Shown one piece after another: positions 12,706 to 24,495 of a stretch of DNA of 64,000 nucleotides. Position 1 is the first letter of the stretch; each line of letters starts with the position of its first letter. A program made the position numbers and the translations under genes. The stretch is from Ascidia mentula (lineage: Eukaryota; Chordata; Ascidiacea; Phlebobranchia; Ascidiidae). The DNA lies in contig OX387201.1 in NCBI GenBank assembly GCA_947561715.1, positions 21,714,001-21,778,000 on the forward strand, written 5' to 3'. The notes below the pieces were generated by a model. The model was not told the origin of the DNA. It worked only from the letters and a program-made list of their open reading frames with translations, and did not search any database.

Positions 12706-13921
12706 GGATCGTGGAATTCCTACCCAAATATTGTCGACATTTTGCATCTTGCTTTATACGATCCAAATTCTCATTAAAATGATGTGCTGCTTCTATGTTG
12801 CAAGTATAATGTGTTAAAAAGATTGAAAATCCAAATGTATTATACTAAAAATTTTTTTTAGTAATGTACTATGTCTGTCGAACTATATTTAACTGATTGT
12901 TTGTGATAACAGATTGTTGCGCATGACATGTAAGAATGAACCATTAATCTGTGCGGCGTCTTTGCAAAACTTAACACAACAATTAATAGGGCTTTTGGTG
13001 GCAGGTTACTATAAAATGTACTTTGTACGTAACTACGTAAAATGGCATTCAAGATAATAAGAACATTGTTCACACAAACAGCCGGATTACGTCATTAACA
13101 TTCGGAACCCTCTTCCAACCTGTAATAAAGGCCCTTAGGAAAGTGTTTTAGCATCTCAATTCACAATGTGCAAAAACGGTCTTTAAAATCAATCGACTGA
13201 CGATTTGCAATTTGATATTAATTCCCACTCGATATGTGTGTTCTCACGCGATTTTATTGTTCAGTTAAAACTGTTTGCTTCGGTTGCCTTAGAAATGTTA
13301 GATTTCTTGTGTGAAAAAAACATTAATTTGTGTTTGAGTAACTGTCTGTCCTTTGTTAAATGTTTACTGAGAGCAAGTCTTTGGTCGTTTCTTTTTTTCA
13401 GAACTCTAAATGGCCTCCCCTCTCTCCAGTTTATATAATGGATGATTTCTCGTGCAACGTAGTCTACTCTACGTCTAATCTAGCCTTTTCTTCTTAAGGC
13501 TTACTTTGCTTTCACATCGCTTCGAGTTTTGGTTCTGTATTACTCATGTGCGTTGCAAGCGTATATAATTCATCAGCTGACTAACTCTTATGTAATAAAT
13601 AGTGGCGTGGTTTTACATCAGGTTTTCAATTAAAGTCAGGTTAGGGAACACAACAATTAGAACTCATGTGCGTTTTTTTTCTCGGTTTCTTACCAATTAG
13701 GCACATTAGTTGAGTGACAGGCACTTCTAAACGCAAGTAATATTATTCTGTGTTGAACAAAATATGTCACTGTTGTAATCTAATGTAGGCACTGTGAATA
13801 ATAAAAACCATGGAAATCTCACAATTCAGCCATGGTTGGGTACATTCAAGGACTGAACTTGAAAAGCGAAAGGTTTTAAGTATTTGTTTGATAGAAAACA
13901 AGATAGGGAGTGAGGGGAGTG
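12706..13921. other. No gene seen between module A and the orphan exon
   Basis: AT-rich DNA with scattered short frames that show no family motif. A complete protease module may have been lost here, since a lone last exon survives at its right end. Confidence 0.5.
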
Positions 13922-14060
13922 CTGGGGAGTGAAAAATGGAGAAGTTGAAAAAGGTGGAAATGCGGGTTACAAGAAAGTAGCCAAGAATCGTGGAAACAAT
14001 TGCAACATTGCTGGGGACGCCCTGTATCCCAGGATGCAGGATTTTAGAGTGACAGCTTAA
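13922..14060 (+). pseudogene. Orphan last exon of a fifth cathepsin-like module
   Basis: The frame reads WGVKNGE..., NAGYKKVAKNRGNNCNIAG and ALYP, then a stop at 14058-14060. This matches the final exon of modules B-D (NAGYKKIAK..NNCNIAG..YPV). The base before TGG and the acceptor that would complete Ser-Trp-Gly are missing, and none of the other six exons is present nearby. It is the relic of a deleted module. Confidence 0.8.
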
Positions 14061-14269
14061 TCGTAAATACAGTGATACTCAAATTAAAAATACGGTAGTA
14101 TAGGTGCTGGGTCAATGTATATTTGATTGATTAAATGTCGATTAACGATCTGGTTTGATTTAAGTAGAACAAAGAAAAAAGCAAATCACAAAAACGTATA
14201 AGTGTAAGGGAGGTGGCACAACCCAAGGCAGCTCGTCATTTTGGATTAGCTAACCTAGCCATCAGGCTG

Positions 14270-14505
14270 CCCGGTGAAGTTTAATTATTTTTTCCACAAT
14301 TCAGATGTGAACTGCGGGCCTCTGTCAGACGATATCTCTGTTGGGATCCCGAAGCGGGCAATCCAATGAAATATAAATGCTCTTGCGCAAGTGGCGGTTT
14401 GTCGCAATTTTCTTTTCGGCTCTCACTTAATCGCTTTAGTGGTGAGGTACATGTTTTAGGGCATATTTCCTCCTTTCCAGTTTTGTGAGATATTACGCAC
14501 TCCAT
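14270..14505 (-). mobile_element. Ty3/Gypsy integrase-core fossil
   Basis: On the minus strand the integrase core signature WIARFGIPTEISSDRG is readable. That motif (GIP..I.SDRG..F) is typical of Gypsy integrases. Only a short broken fragment remains, inserted just upstream of module B. It is old. Confidence 0.8.
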
Positions 14506-14531
14506 ATTTTTATTGGTAGTGCGATCAGGAA

Positions 14532-16050
14532 TTATGAATGATGAATGGATTGGATTTTACGACTTCGTCACAAAATGGTATGTTGGGACAATCCTATGAC
14601 ACGATCACCAAAGTCAGAAGAAGAGAAGATCATCCCCCGTGCAAAGATTGGCGCAGTGAAAGATGCGTGACGTCAGTGAAGAATCAAAGAGAATTACCCT
14701 CATGTTGGATATTTAGCGCAGTAAGTTTTTTTTTCCGAAACGTTTGTAAATATATAGCAGTCATTTGCAATTAATATCAGTCACAACTTGCAGTTTATTT
14801 CCTTAGAAATGAGGGTAAGATTTTCACAAAAGGTTTCTTTACCCCAGATCATGACATATTACATGGGATAAATAATATTTTTTGATGCAAATCTTCGCAG
14901 ACAAAGTCACGAAAAAATATTGTGATGACTATCAACTGCTTTTATATTAAAATGATCCTCCTATCTGCGTGTCGAGGGCTCCCTAACAACCTTGATCATT
15001 GTTTAGTCACTCTCGAACTACGATGCGTATAAAGCGAAAAATTTTTCCAGATTTACACCAGACTTACATCAAGTATTTTGCGTGGAAAATTAGAAAAGTG
15101 TTGAGTCGCAAAACAAAATTAGGAATGGCAACCTGATAAAGCTTTCGGAAGAGCAATTGATTGCTGACCTTTCGAAAGGATATCAACAAGGAGATTTAGA
15201 ATGGGCTTTTCAATACATAAAAATTAAAGGATTACACAGAGACGAAGAATACCTCAATATTGCTGAGGTAAACTGTCAATATTTTATGATTTGTTGTTAT
15301 TCTAGCATTTGTACATTTGAACAGCAAAATGAAACTGTGAGAAAATCCACCGCAGAAAACACTGCAGTCACAATTAGTGAGTGGGAATCGATTCCTTATG
15401 GAAACGAGAAAGAATTGGAAACAGTTGTTTCACAAGTTGGTCCGGTTGCTGCAAGTTTGTTGGTTTCTGACAAGTTTAAATATCTAAATCACAGAAACCA
15501 CGATGGTAACGCTTTATTAATTGTGGTAAATTTTCCACTGTAACATAACTTGCAACTCAGATATTTTCTATGACTCTGGTGAATACGACGAAGCAAATGA
15601 AAACTCTCTGGCGCACGCAGTGTTGGTTGTTGGATATGGAAGAGATTCTTCCAAACAAGAAGGAGAAGACAAGTACTGGATTGTTAAAGAAAGGTATGAA
15701 CAGTTTGCAAATGGAGGACGAAGCTTAATTGAAGTAAGCCGAGAAATCACGAGCGTTAATTCTCCGTCAACACAAAAAAGAATAACAATGAAACAATGCA
15801 AAATTAAACTTGGATGAAAGACGAAATTCTGAATCATAACTGACGTAACATAGTGTTGCTTAGATTTGATGATGAAACACTTAGTAACTATGTGCATTTG
15901 ACTCGTGCTTTATTGATTAGAACTGAAGTTTTATTTACGTTTTCTAGTTGGGGAACCGATGATAAAAATGATCCGACTTCTGGCTACAAGAAAATTGCAA
16001 AAAATCGAGGGAATAATTGCTTCATTGCTGGAAGAGCCATGTATCCTGTG
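14532..16050 (+). CDS. Cathepsin-like module B, catalytic Asn replaced by Glu, no prodomain found
   Basis: Exons fit as about 14532-14720, 15094-15267, 15325-15505, 15561-15693 and 15948-16050, all in consistent phase. Visible motifs are NQRELPSCW (oxyanion Gln, catalytic Cys), LSEEQLI, LAHAVLVVGYG (catalytic His) and, across the intron after 15693, KESWG where the family has KNSWG. The active-site Asn is therefore Glu. The LVDC cysteine has become LIAD, and the VVC cysteine of the sister modules is missing. No I29 exon is visible upstream; a Gypsy fossil occupies that place. The last exon ends Tyr-Pro-Val followed by GTAAGC and splices in frame (phase 0) to 16170, the first exon of module C. 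I infer a non-peptidase or weakened domain inside a larger protein. Confidence 0.75.
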
Positions 16051-16169
16051 GTAAGCCAACACTGTCTCTACAATGTTGTCTCAAACGAAATATTTGCATC
16101 GCTTCCAGGATTAAATTTTGCTTGTCTACTGAATATTTTATATTATTTAGAATAATAATCTTAAAACAG

Positions 16170-18141
16170 GTGTGCGAAATCCCGTCAGATAAAGTTTTGG
16201 TGAAAGAAGTCGCAGTTTCCCATTTAGATTTCGCGGTTGAAGAAGAACGTTACATGTCTTGGCAGGAATGGAAAAATAAATACAGTGAGTTTGCATGTGT
16301 GTTGTTATGCTACAACGTGGATGTCAGTATATATTTCTGTTCTGCTCCATAGAAGCTGTCAAAAATATTAAAACCTTTCTAGCTTTTTAACTAAAAGTTA
16401 TTTTAAATATCTTTTTACCTCGAGTAGAAAACTGCAGTAAAGCAAATTTCCTACATAGACAAAAATTATGAAAATGATCAAGAAGAGCGAAAAAGGAAGG
16501 AGATTTGGAAGAAGAATTTAGAAGAGATTAAAGATCACAATCGAAGATATCACAACGGGGAGTTCACCTACCGAAATTACTTGAATCAGTTCAGTGATCA
16601 GGTGAAACCCCTTTTACATGGGAATTTACGACAAATTTTTATAAAACTTTTATTACTTTGAAGGAACTTGAAGAGCTTCAATGGATGAGTGGAGTCGATT
16701 TAAACTTAAACGACGAAACGCGAGAAGGTTTAATACCGGATGACGATGATGAAGGCTTGGTTGGGGCATCTGGATTTTTCGAGCTTGATTGGCGGGAAAT
16801 GGGATGCGTTACCGAAGTACAGAATCAAATGAGGTTGCCATCATGCTGGATCTTTAGCGCAGTAAAAATAAGTGATCTACTTTCCCCATACTTTCTTGCG
16901 TTGCTTTAAATTTGTATCGTAGGTGGCCGCCATTGAATACCACAACCAACTTCTGAACGGAACGTTGATCAAAATGTCAGAACAACAAATTGTTGATTGC
17001 CAACGAAGGGGAAACCGCAAAGGGAGACTTGATTGGGCGTTCAATTTCGTCAGACAACACGGCATTATGAGAGCTGAGCAATACCCATATGTTGGAAGGG
17101 TAAATTTTAGAAACGTATAATATACAACACACAACAGCAACAGCAACAAATCTAGTTGGCTACGAATGCCACCTTTTTTCCTATGTCACATATAAGTATA
17201 AATGAATATTAGATTAAAATATCACAAATTAAGGCAAACATGTGCTTAACGTTTTGAAAAAACACTGTTTATTCTTTCTTTCCAAGCTATTTAGTTTCCA
17301 CATGTTTATCTGAGTTTGGAAAGGAATTTTTGTAAATGAACTCTTGTAAATGAAAAAACCCAAACAATCTACCATCTAATCAACAGAGGCAACCTTGTCA
17401 AATGGTCGCAAACGAAGTTGTGTGCAAAACTAGAGGATGGCTGTCAGTAGCAGAGAATGATGAAAGCGATCTTGAGCGAATTGTGAGGGATGAGGGACCT
17501 GTTGCCGTTTGTCTGAAGGTTTCTGATTTGAAAAAGTTTAAAAGACAAACCAACTACCAAGGTAATTAACAACATGTAATGTGTAAACCACATAGTTGGG
17601 TTCGATTTGTTTGAACAATTGGTCGAGAATACGCACAGCTAAGCAAATTAGGTTCTAATAATTCAGGTACAAAAGCTGAAAATGACACCATCCATCTCCA
17701 GTTCTGTTTAAAAGAGAATTTCCGGATAAACTGATTCGATATAAACAGGTTTTGCTATCAAATTTTGCTTCTTTCAGATATATTTTATGATCCCAATTGG
17801 AGAGAAGTCAATAACAATCCAACAAATCCAAATCACTTAATACACGCTGTGTTGGTTGTTGGATACGGAGAGGACTCAAGCAAACCAAAAGGTCAAAGGA
17901 AGTACTGGATCATCAAAAACAGGTATTAAAAATATGACATAAAAGTATGATTGTATTATTTTAAGCTTTCTGACTAAAACTAGTAAACATATACCTTTAA
18001 TACCAATACTATCTTCTCATATTCTTTATGTTGTGAAGTTGGGGAATGGAAGGAGAAGAAGGCGAAAATGCCGGTTACAAAAAAATAGCCAAGTATCGTG
18101 ACAACAATTGTAACATTGCTGGGAATGCTATGTATCCTGTG
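16170..18141 (+). CDS. Cathepsin-like module C, most complete copy (linker + I29 + acidic linker + peptidase C1)
   Basis: Exons 16170-16284 (linker, ends WQEWKNKY), 16459-16601 (I29 with ERFNIN pattern, ends NQFSDQ), 16664-16861, 16923-17099, 17387-17561, 17778-17922 and 18039-18141 all fit in phase. The third exon holds a short acidic run (DDDDE) and then NQMRLPSCW with catalytic Cys. LIHAVLVVGYG gives the His, and KNSWG (split across the last intron) gives the Asn. No signal peptide or start codon precedes 16170. Instead the linker exon begins in phase 0 exactly where the last exon of module B ends, so B and C look like one transcript. The end may be a phase-0 splice after 18141, as in B, or read-through to a stop at 18226-18228. 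Confidence 0.8.
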
Positions 18142-18374
18142 GTGATGGGTAGGTTCCTTCCAATTTGTTTATGTAACACGAACTGGAGGTCAAGTAAAAC
18201 CTGTAATCCCCCATCTGTTTGGCAGTAATGTTTCATGCAATGGCAGGATCGCCCCACTGTGCAGTTCCTTACTTGGCGATCACAACTATCGTATCGAGAT
18301 CATTAGGTTTACAGGCTTCGCAGTAGAGATTCCCTACGTATATGTGAAGGTTGCCTGGCAAGTTGTGCGCTTGC

Positions 18375-18580
18375 GCACCAGTGTTTGGCCACAATATTAC
18401 TTGGTAAAGCGTTGGACCTGGTTAGTCCAGGGTCGTGAGTTTAAACCACAGCGGAAGCTTGATTTTTTAAATGCTGGTGCAAATTGTTGGGAAAATTGAC
18501 TGAACCTGCTAGACTGCAATGTCTGGGCTGCGAAGCCGGAAAACACAATGGCCCACATGTTTGGTGTAATCATTTTCATC
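18375..18580 (+). repeat. tRNA-derived SINE
   Basis: A tRNA-like head carries an A-box-like TTGGTAAAGCGTTGG and a B-box-like GTGAGTTTAAACC. A body follows with GACTGCAATGTCTGGGCTG. The body resembles that of the element at 42270-42440 (AGCTGCAATGCCTTGGCTAAG), so both belong to one family. It lies between modules C and D. Confidence 0.65.
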
Positions 18581-19925
18581 CACGGATAAATATATATTTT
18601 TTACCATCTAGGAGGATTTTCTCATCCTATCGTGGATTAAATGACGAACTGATTATATTCCAAATCAAAACAAGTTTGGCCGCGGCGAAAAATCACAATT
18701 TTATGTTTGTTATCATATCAATATCATTTACGCTAATTTCAATTTTAACATTCGTTGAATGTGTAATGTATGGAAACCGTTTCTATAAATTATGTTAAAA
18801 TGTTTCTGATTTTATGTTACATAAATTGTACATAGTGCGACAAAGAATTATATCTCGTAATTTGTAAAATTAGTGTGTTTTCTCTAATATTCATGTGTAT
18901 TCATGTGGAATGTGAGTAATAGTTGAATAAACCAATGTACAATTCTACATTTGAATGCTGATAGAGGCTGGAAGCAAAATGTAAATCAGTGCAGGGCCTT
19001 TATCGTGTCCAGAACTAAGAACTGCTTACATTTGTGATGCGTACAGATAAAAATCATCAGTGTTTTTAAAAGAGTAATTGGTGTTTGACGCTTTGATGGG
19101 AGGCATTAATACAAAATAATATGGAATAATCACCATCAAGGTTGCTGTATCGAGTCTGATCTGTCTAGGACCGGTCGCAACAATTCCTGAATATTTAGGG
19201 ATTGTTTCATCTCTTACTGACGCAACCCAATTCTAAACACATCACAAATTAATGGATTGTAAAAAGTAATAAAATGGCATTGCTAATCAAATTTTCAAAC
19301 CGTCCTTTTGTCTCTTACATCTGCTTCGTTTTCCTACAAATTCGCTGTTTTGCGCCATAGGTGACTTCACGTCCGAGCGCTTCAAATTTCTCATTTGCAT
19401 TATCTCCTGTCAAAGGGAAAACCTTAGGCAAGCATATCAGAAAACATGTCGCTTTCATACTTGCATCAACAGGATTTAATTTTCGCGAAAATTTTCTTGT
19501 AGGATCCTGCTAGTTGGTGGCAAACTCTCTTGCTTGTGACCACGTGTAAGACCAGTGACGACCAGCAGATAACTTTCATTCGATAAAAACCGCTCGAATA
19601 TCGCTCGAAAAATTATTTATGAATCTGGCCGCTGGATGTCGAGAAAGAGTCAAAAATTCTCGCAGCGAAAAAAATGCGGCGGTTAAGCGCCCGATCCATG
19701 TACAACAATCACCCGCACAAAAATGATTCCACTGGTTGAAAAGCACTGAACTAGTGCATTGTCATATTCAATGCATTTTTGTAATAGGTTTGGCAACATA
19801 AATCCTCATTGATTTTTATTTGGAAACTTTTCAAATTCTTTTATACTTTGTATGTTGCACGGCTTGACTAACCAAACCAGTTATAAGGTCTAAACAATAT
19901 TCACAAACACACATGGTTACGTTAT
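18581..19925. other. No gene seen (module C-D gap, left part)
   Basis: AT-rich DNA without recognisable exons. If C and D belong to one transcript this is intronic. Confidence 0.45.
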
Positions 19926-20690
19926 TTCGGCCGAAAAAATCAAACTTGTTTGATCGCGTCGGATGGCCAATCGACATCGCATCTGTGGGCAACTGTTAAT
20001 AATGTTATTCGTCTAAAGTCAAACTATACACAGCGGCTTTCCGCCCTCAGGCAAATGGACTTGTGGAAAGTTTCAACAGAACTCTGCAAATTGGATAGGT
20101 GAGATGCCACGGGTGTTGCTGGGGATCATGGCCAACCCGAAAGGTAATCTTCAATCCTCCAGCGCTGGGCTGGTATATGGCGAACCGATCGCTGTACCGG
20201 GTGATTGCATTCCGCACACCACCACCGCAGTTGAACCCTCGCAATTTCTAAAAAAGCTTCGCAGTTCCGTTTCTCGTGTTCTACCTGTACCAATGTCCCG
20301 CCATCGAACTTATCGTACTTTTGTTTCTGATTTGCTTTTTACTTGCGAGTATGTGTTTGTTCGGAAAGATGGAGACCGTCCTCCTTTAAATTCACCATAT
20401 CAGGGACCTTTTCATGTTGTAACGCGCAACGACAAATATTTTGTGTTAGATATTTCTGGAACTCGGCAAACAGTGAAGTTTAAATGACCTTTATAAGGTT
20501 CATCTTATTGCGTCACTCAGACAACGTGTTTCAAATTATGTGACATTAGCCGCAAGGTGGCACATTACAGTCAGTAGACTTCATTGTCCCGCAGTGTGTT
20601 GTGTGGGTCAGGTGATACTTGGGAGATTTGGGATTTCCGGTGCCCCAGGTAAATCTTAAGCACAGATAACAAGGGTAAGTGGCCATTTTT
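19926..20690 (+). mobile_element. Ty3/Gypsy fossil, integrase C-terminal region
   Basis: The readable frame at about 20104-20487 has VLLGIMANPK, SAGLVYGEP and YQGPFHVV, the order seen at the end of Gypsy integrases (PxVLLG, YG.P, GPF.V). It is broken with several lesions and lacks the rest of the element. The state of decay suggests an old insertion. Confidence 0.8.
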
Positions 20691-22143
20691 ACACTCTTCT
20701 AAACTAAGCATTGCATACAAACGCAAAGCTACACAAACTACAGCTAGAAAGATACAACACAACTTTCCTCTTGAATTTTTGTCGCCTCATCCGCTTGTGC
20801 GTTGGTTGTTAACACCCAGGTTAAAAGAATCGCATCAACTGAATGGAATGACGCGAAGTGGTTGTAATTCGAGATCAACTGCTCCCATCAAACAAACTCA
20901 CTTAACACAAGTTGAGCCTTTGTTAATTTTGTTGAGGAGATTTTTGTCGTCACTGCGGTATAAAATTGTACATGAAGTTATTCGGTACTAGTACCAAATA
21001 ATCAGGCCCAAATATATTGAAAACAAAAACTAAACAACTACGTTTCTGCAAAGTATAAAAGTTCACAAATCCCGGGCGATGACATGAAAGATGCATTCTG
21101 CGCGAAACATACAAAATTTGTACAACCCCGGGTTATTGTGACAAAACCAATGCGTTTTCCACATTAGAGCCGTCATAACATAAATTACTGCGATGTCGAT
21201 ACTTTTTGAGCAGTGCATACTGCAGAAAAAATCAATGTTTTACATTAATAAGTATTTTAGGGGCTTTAACCTCAATTGAGTTTGTCAACCATTTTACAAA
21301 CCCTAGTAAGATACACTGCAATGCGTATCGCTTTATAAATTAGCTCTCTTTATATCCCTTGTATTAAATATGTAAAAATATCAGGTATTTAACTCTTAAA
21401 ACGAAAGTCATCAGCGGTTTTTCGTACACTTGAAATCCTCTGTGTTTCCTACATTCTACAGAAATTATTTTCACGAAAGGCAAATATTCCAGATGTTGTT
21501 TGAGGTCAACTTCGTCCGACAGAAGTACAATGGCGTTCCTTTCTCGAACACAAATAAATGAAGTAGCGATTCTGTCGTCACAAGCGTGTTTTTGCAATTT
21601 TGCGCAATCCGTCGCGAGGACACTTTCCGTTGTTGTTGACTTGAAAGGTGACTCTTAGGATTGAACGAAACTTGCTACCGTGAAGTTTACATCAAAACGC
21701 ATCTATTTGGTTTGGCGACGTCACCATGTAACGCTATTGTGAATGGAATTATTTCAACGAGTTGTGTATTGGACGATACAAATAAAGGTTTCGTAGTCAA
21801 TATTGGGATTTAGTGAAACGGTCGTTCGTTGAGCCGAACACGAGAAGTTTATTGGAATTTTGCAGGAAAATCGTGATAATTTATCCAAATCTTGTTGGGA
21901 TAGACTTGGCCAAGCATTTTGAAACTGAATAAACAGGCGCAAGTTGCGGCGTTGTATTGTTTTAAACGTTGTGGAAGATCGAGTTTCTTCACCGCATTAA
22001 TTGTTTAAGACAAACTGTTGATTTTTAATTGCTCTATGGATAATCTGATTATTGGGACCAACTTTGCAAAATATCGTTTAAATTATTTTGAAAAACTCTA
22101 GTATTTAAATAGTCGTTTAAACTGAATCGTTTCTGCTATTCAG
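20691..22143. other. No gene seen (module C-D gap, right part)
   Basis: No exon with protease motifs, RNA gene or clear repeat is visible in this stretch. Confidence 0.45.
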
Positions 22144-24104
22144 CATAAATTGATTCCTGTATCACCAGAGCAAAGCTTTGCAATGACAGTCCTATTTGAC
22201 GATTGGATGAAGAAATACGGTGAGACGTTTTTGTGTAAGGGCATATTTTACAAAACGGTGTTAACCGTGTGTTTGTGGTTTACAGGGAAAAAGTACAGTG
22301 ATGAGGAAGAAATGGAAAGGAGGCAAAATATCTTTGAAAAAAACATGAAAAGAATCGAAGAACACAACAAACGGGTTACAAAGCTGGAGAATATTCCTGC
22401 CGGGTATCGCTGAGTCAATTCAGTGACAAGGTAACGTTTAAACTTTGTGCTGGGTTTAAATGAAACGAAAACATTATAGGCCTACATACCTGCAAAAACT
22501 TTTTGTACAGTGACGAAGAACTTTCCAAGATGAGCGGAGTGCCAAACAAAGTTCAATTCGCAATTAAATGAACATAAACCAGTCCTTACATGAACATAAA
22601 CCAGTCTTTGTAAAGTTTCTTAATCTACCGTTTGTGCCGCTTACAATCGAGTAAATACGGTATATGAGTTTTTGTTAATAGTGATATAGTAGAAAGTTAA
22701 ATTATTACTGTATATGGGTTTGGTTAGTAGTTTTGTAGTCGTGTGTTACATTTGAAAAATGTATTTTTTGGTCATTTTTATTTTTGGATGTCTCTAAAAT
22801 ATATTTGGTATTTTATACTGTCAATCTTTTATTTTTTATTTTACACTCTCAATCTTTTTTCTGGTATTTTACACTGTCAAAAATACAAAACTGGATAAAT
22901 TTTTTCGTAGATAAATAGGGGCTATTGTAAATGTAACCAAAGCTATGCGTAGAGGTCCTTTCCCCAGAGCTTCTGTGTTTCACGATAATCTGGGCAATGA
23001 AGGGGATCCAGCATATCACCAGCTAAACACACAAAGTGACCAGAGTTACGACATAAAAAACTGGCGCACGGAAGGATGCGCAACTTCAGTTCAAGACCAA
23101 GGAGATTTGCCAGTTTGTTCGATATTTAGCGCAGTACTGATTTGTGATACCAGTTTATATTTCTATTTGTTAAATATTTATACATGCAGGTGGCAGCCGT
23201 TGAATCACATAATAAGATAAAGAACGGAGAATTGGTCAAACTATCTGAACAACAATTAGTTGATTGCATGAACACAGGTTCTATGGCTACTTACCCAGAA
23301 GATGCATTCCGTTACATACAGGAACACGGCATCACAAGCAATGAGCAATATCCATATGCAGGAAGGGTAAGAAAGTGTCATGCTGTTACGATTTGAATCC
23401 AACATTTTCTGTAAAACCAACTCCTGAAAATGAAACAGAACTTGTATTGCATCAATATTAACATAAAGAGTCATGTAAATCGGAAGGAAAAGAAGTTGTC
23501 TGTACAGTCGAAGATTGTATTAAAATTACCCCAGGAACCGAAAGCAAACTGGAAGAAGTTGTGAACGACGTTGGACCAGTGGTTGTCACTTTAAAAATAA
23601 GAAACGTATTTGGATTTCTGCACCATACTAATTACGAAGGTACCAGAATGTTTTGTTGTGACAAAAAATGATTTGAAGTTTTTTAACAGATATATTTTGT
23701 AATCGAAACGACGAGGGTGAAAGTAACTTTCTATACCACGCTGTGTTGGTGGTGGGTCACGGAATAGATCCAAACAAACCCCAAGGTCAAGACGAATACT
23801 GGATCATTAAAAACAGGTAAACGAGTATATTGATTTATGCGTCGTGAAAGATGGTAAAAAAATTGGAAACTTAAAATCTAGTTATGATGGCAATTTCTTG
23901 ACACATTGTCGCGACCTTCAAAACCTCCATCACGCAAAGCTCTCTGAACGACAAAAAACCTTCATTCAGTATTCCTTTTGCAGTTGGGGAGTGGACGATG
24001 GAGAAGGTGAAAATGCAGGTAACAAGAAAATTGCCAAGAATCATAGTAATAACTGCAACATTGCCGGAAATGCGGTTTATCCCGTTGTTGTCAATGGCAA
24101 CTAA
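22144..24104 (+). CDS. Cathepsin-like module D, terminal module, prodomain disturbed
   Basis: Linker exon 22144-22219 (ends DDWMKKY) and I29 exon 22286-22430 are followed by a short exon near 22511-22550. The mature domain is in 22943-23133, 23190-23366, 23471-23639, 23690-23816 and 23984-24104, all in phase. The triad is complete: DQGDLPVCS (the usual Trp after Cys is Ser), LYHAVLVVG and KNSWG across the last intron. The I29 exon is 145 nt where sisters have 143. Its frame meets TGA at 22411-22413 while the conserved SQFSDK lies in another frame, and the next short exon is also out of phase. The prodomain is thus decayed, or the assembly has an indel. The protein ends YPVVVNGN-stop and AATAAA follows at 24370, so this is the last module of the row. 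Confidence 0.75.
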
Positions 24105-24369
24105 CTACTAATTGCAGCAAAAAATTATACTGTAAGGTGACTGCATAACGAAAGTTACGAGCAGTTATGCAAATGTTGTTTGTTGCCTATTTCGATATCA
24201 CAAATATAGATTGCCTTTGTATTATGTTCAGCATGGTCTTTCACGCTTGATTACAATTAATATTGTACTTGTTTTCTATGTCAACCAACTTTCTTTCTAG
24301 TGCGATTTCCGAACTTTAAAGGCAATGCATTTCTGCGTACAAGTATTTTTAAATCGTGTTGCTTACCGC

Positions 24370-24375
24370 AATAAA
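24370..24375 (+). promoter_or_regulatory. Poly(A) signal of module D
   Basis: AATAAA 266 bases after the stop codon of module D, the only such signal close downstream. Confidence 0.55.
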
Positions 24376-24420
24376 TCCAACTTATGTCCCTGAAGATGGG
24401 ATTTCAAAACGTCAAATTAA

Positions 24421-24495
24421 TTATGTAAGCTGCGTACAGATGGCCACTGTTTCGACTTATAAGGTCTCATTAAGACAGCGTCTAATAAATGTTTA
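24421..24495. repeat. Fragment of the palindromic element family
   Basis: GTACAGATGGCCACTGTTTC matches the arm of the long-inverted-repeat element at 33080-33321. Confidence 0.6.
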
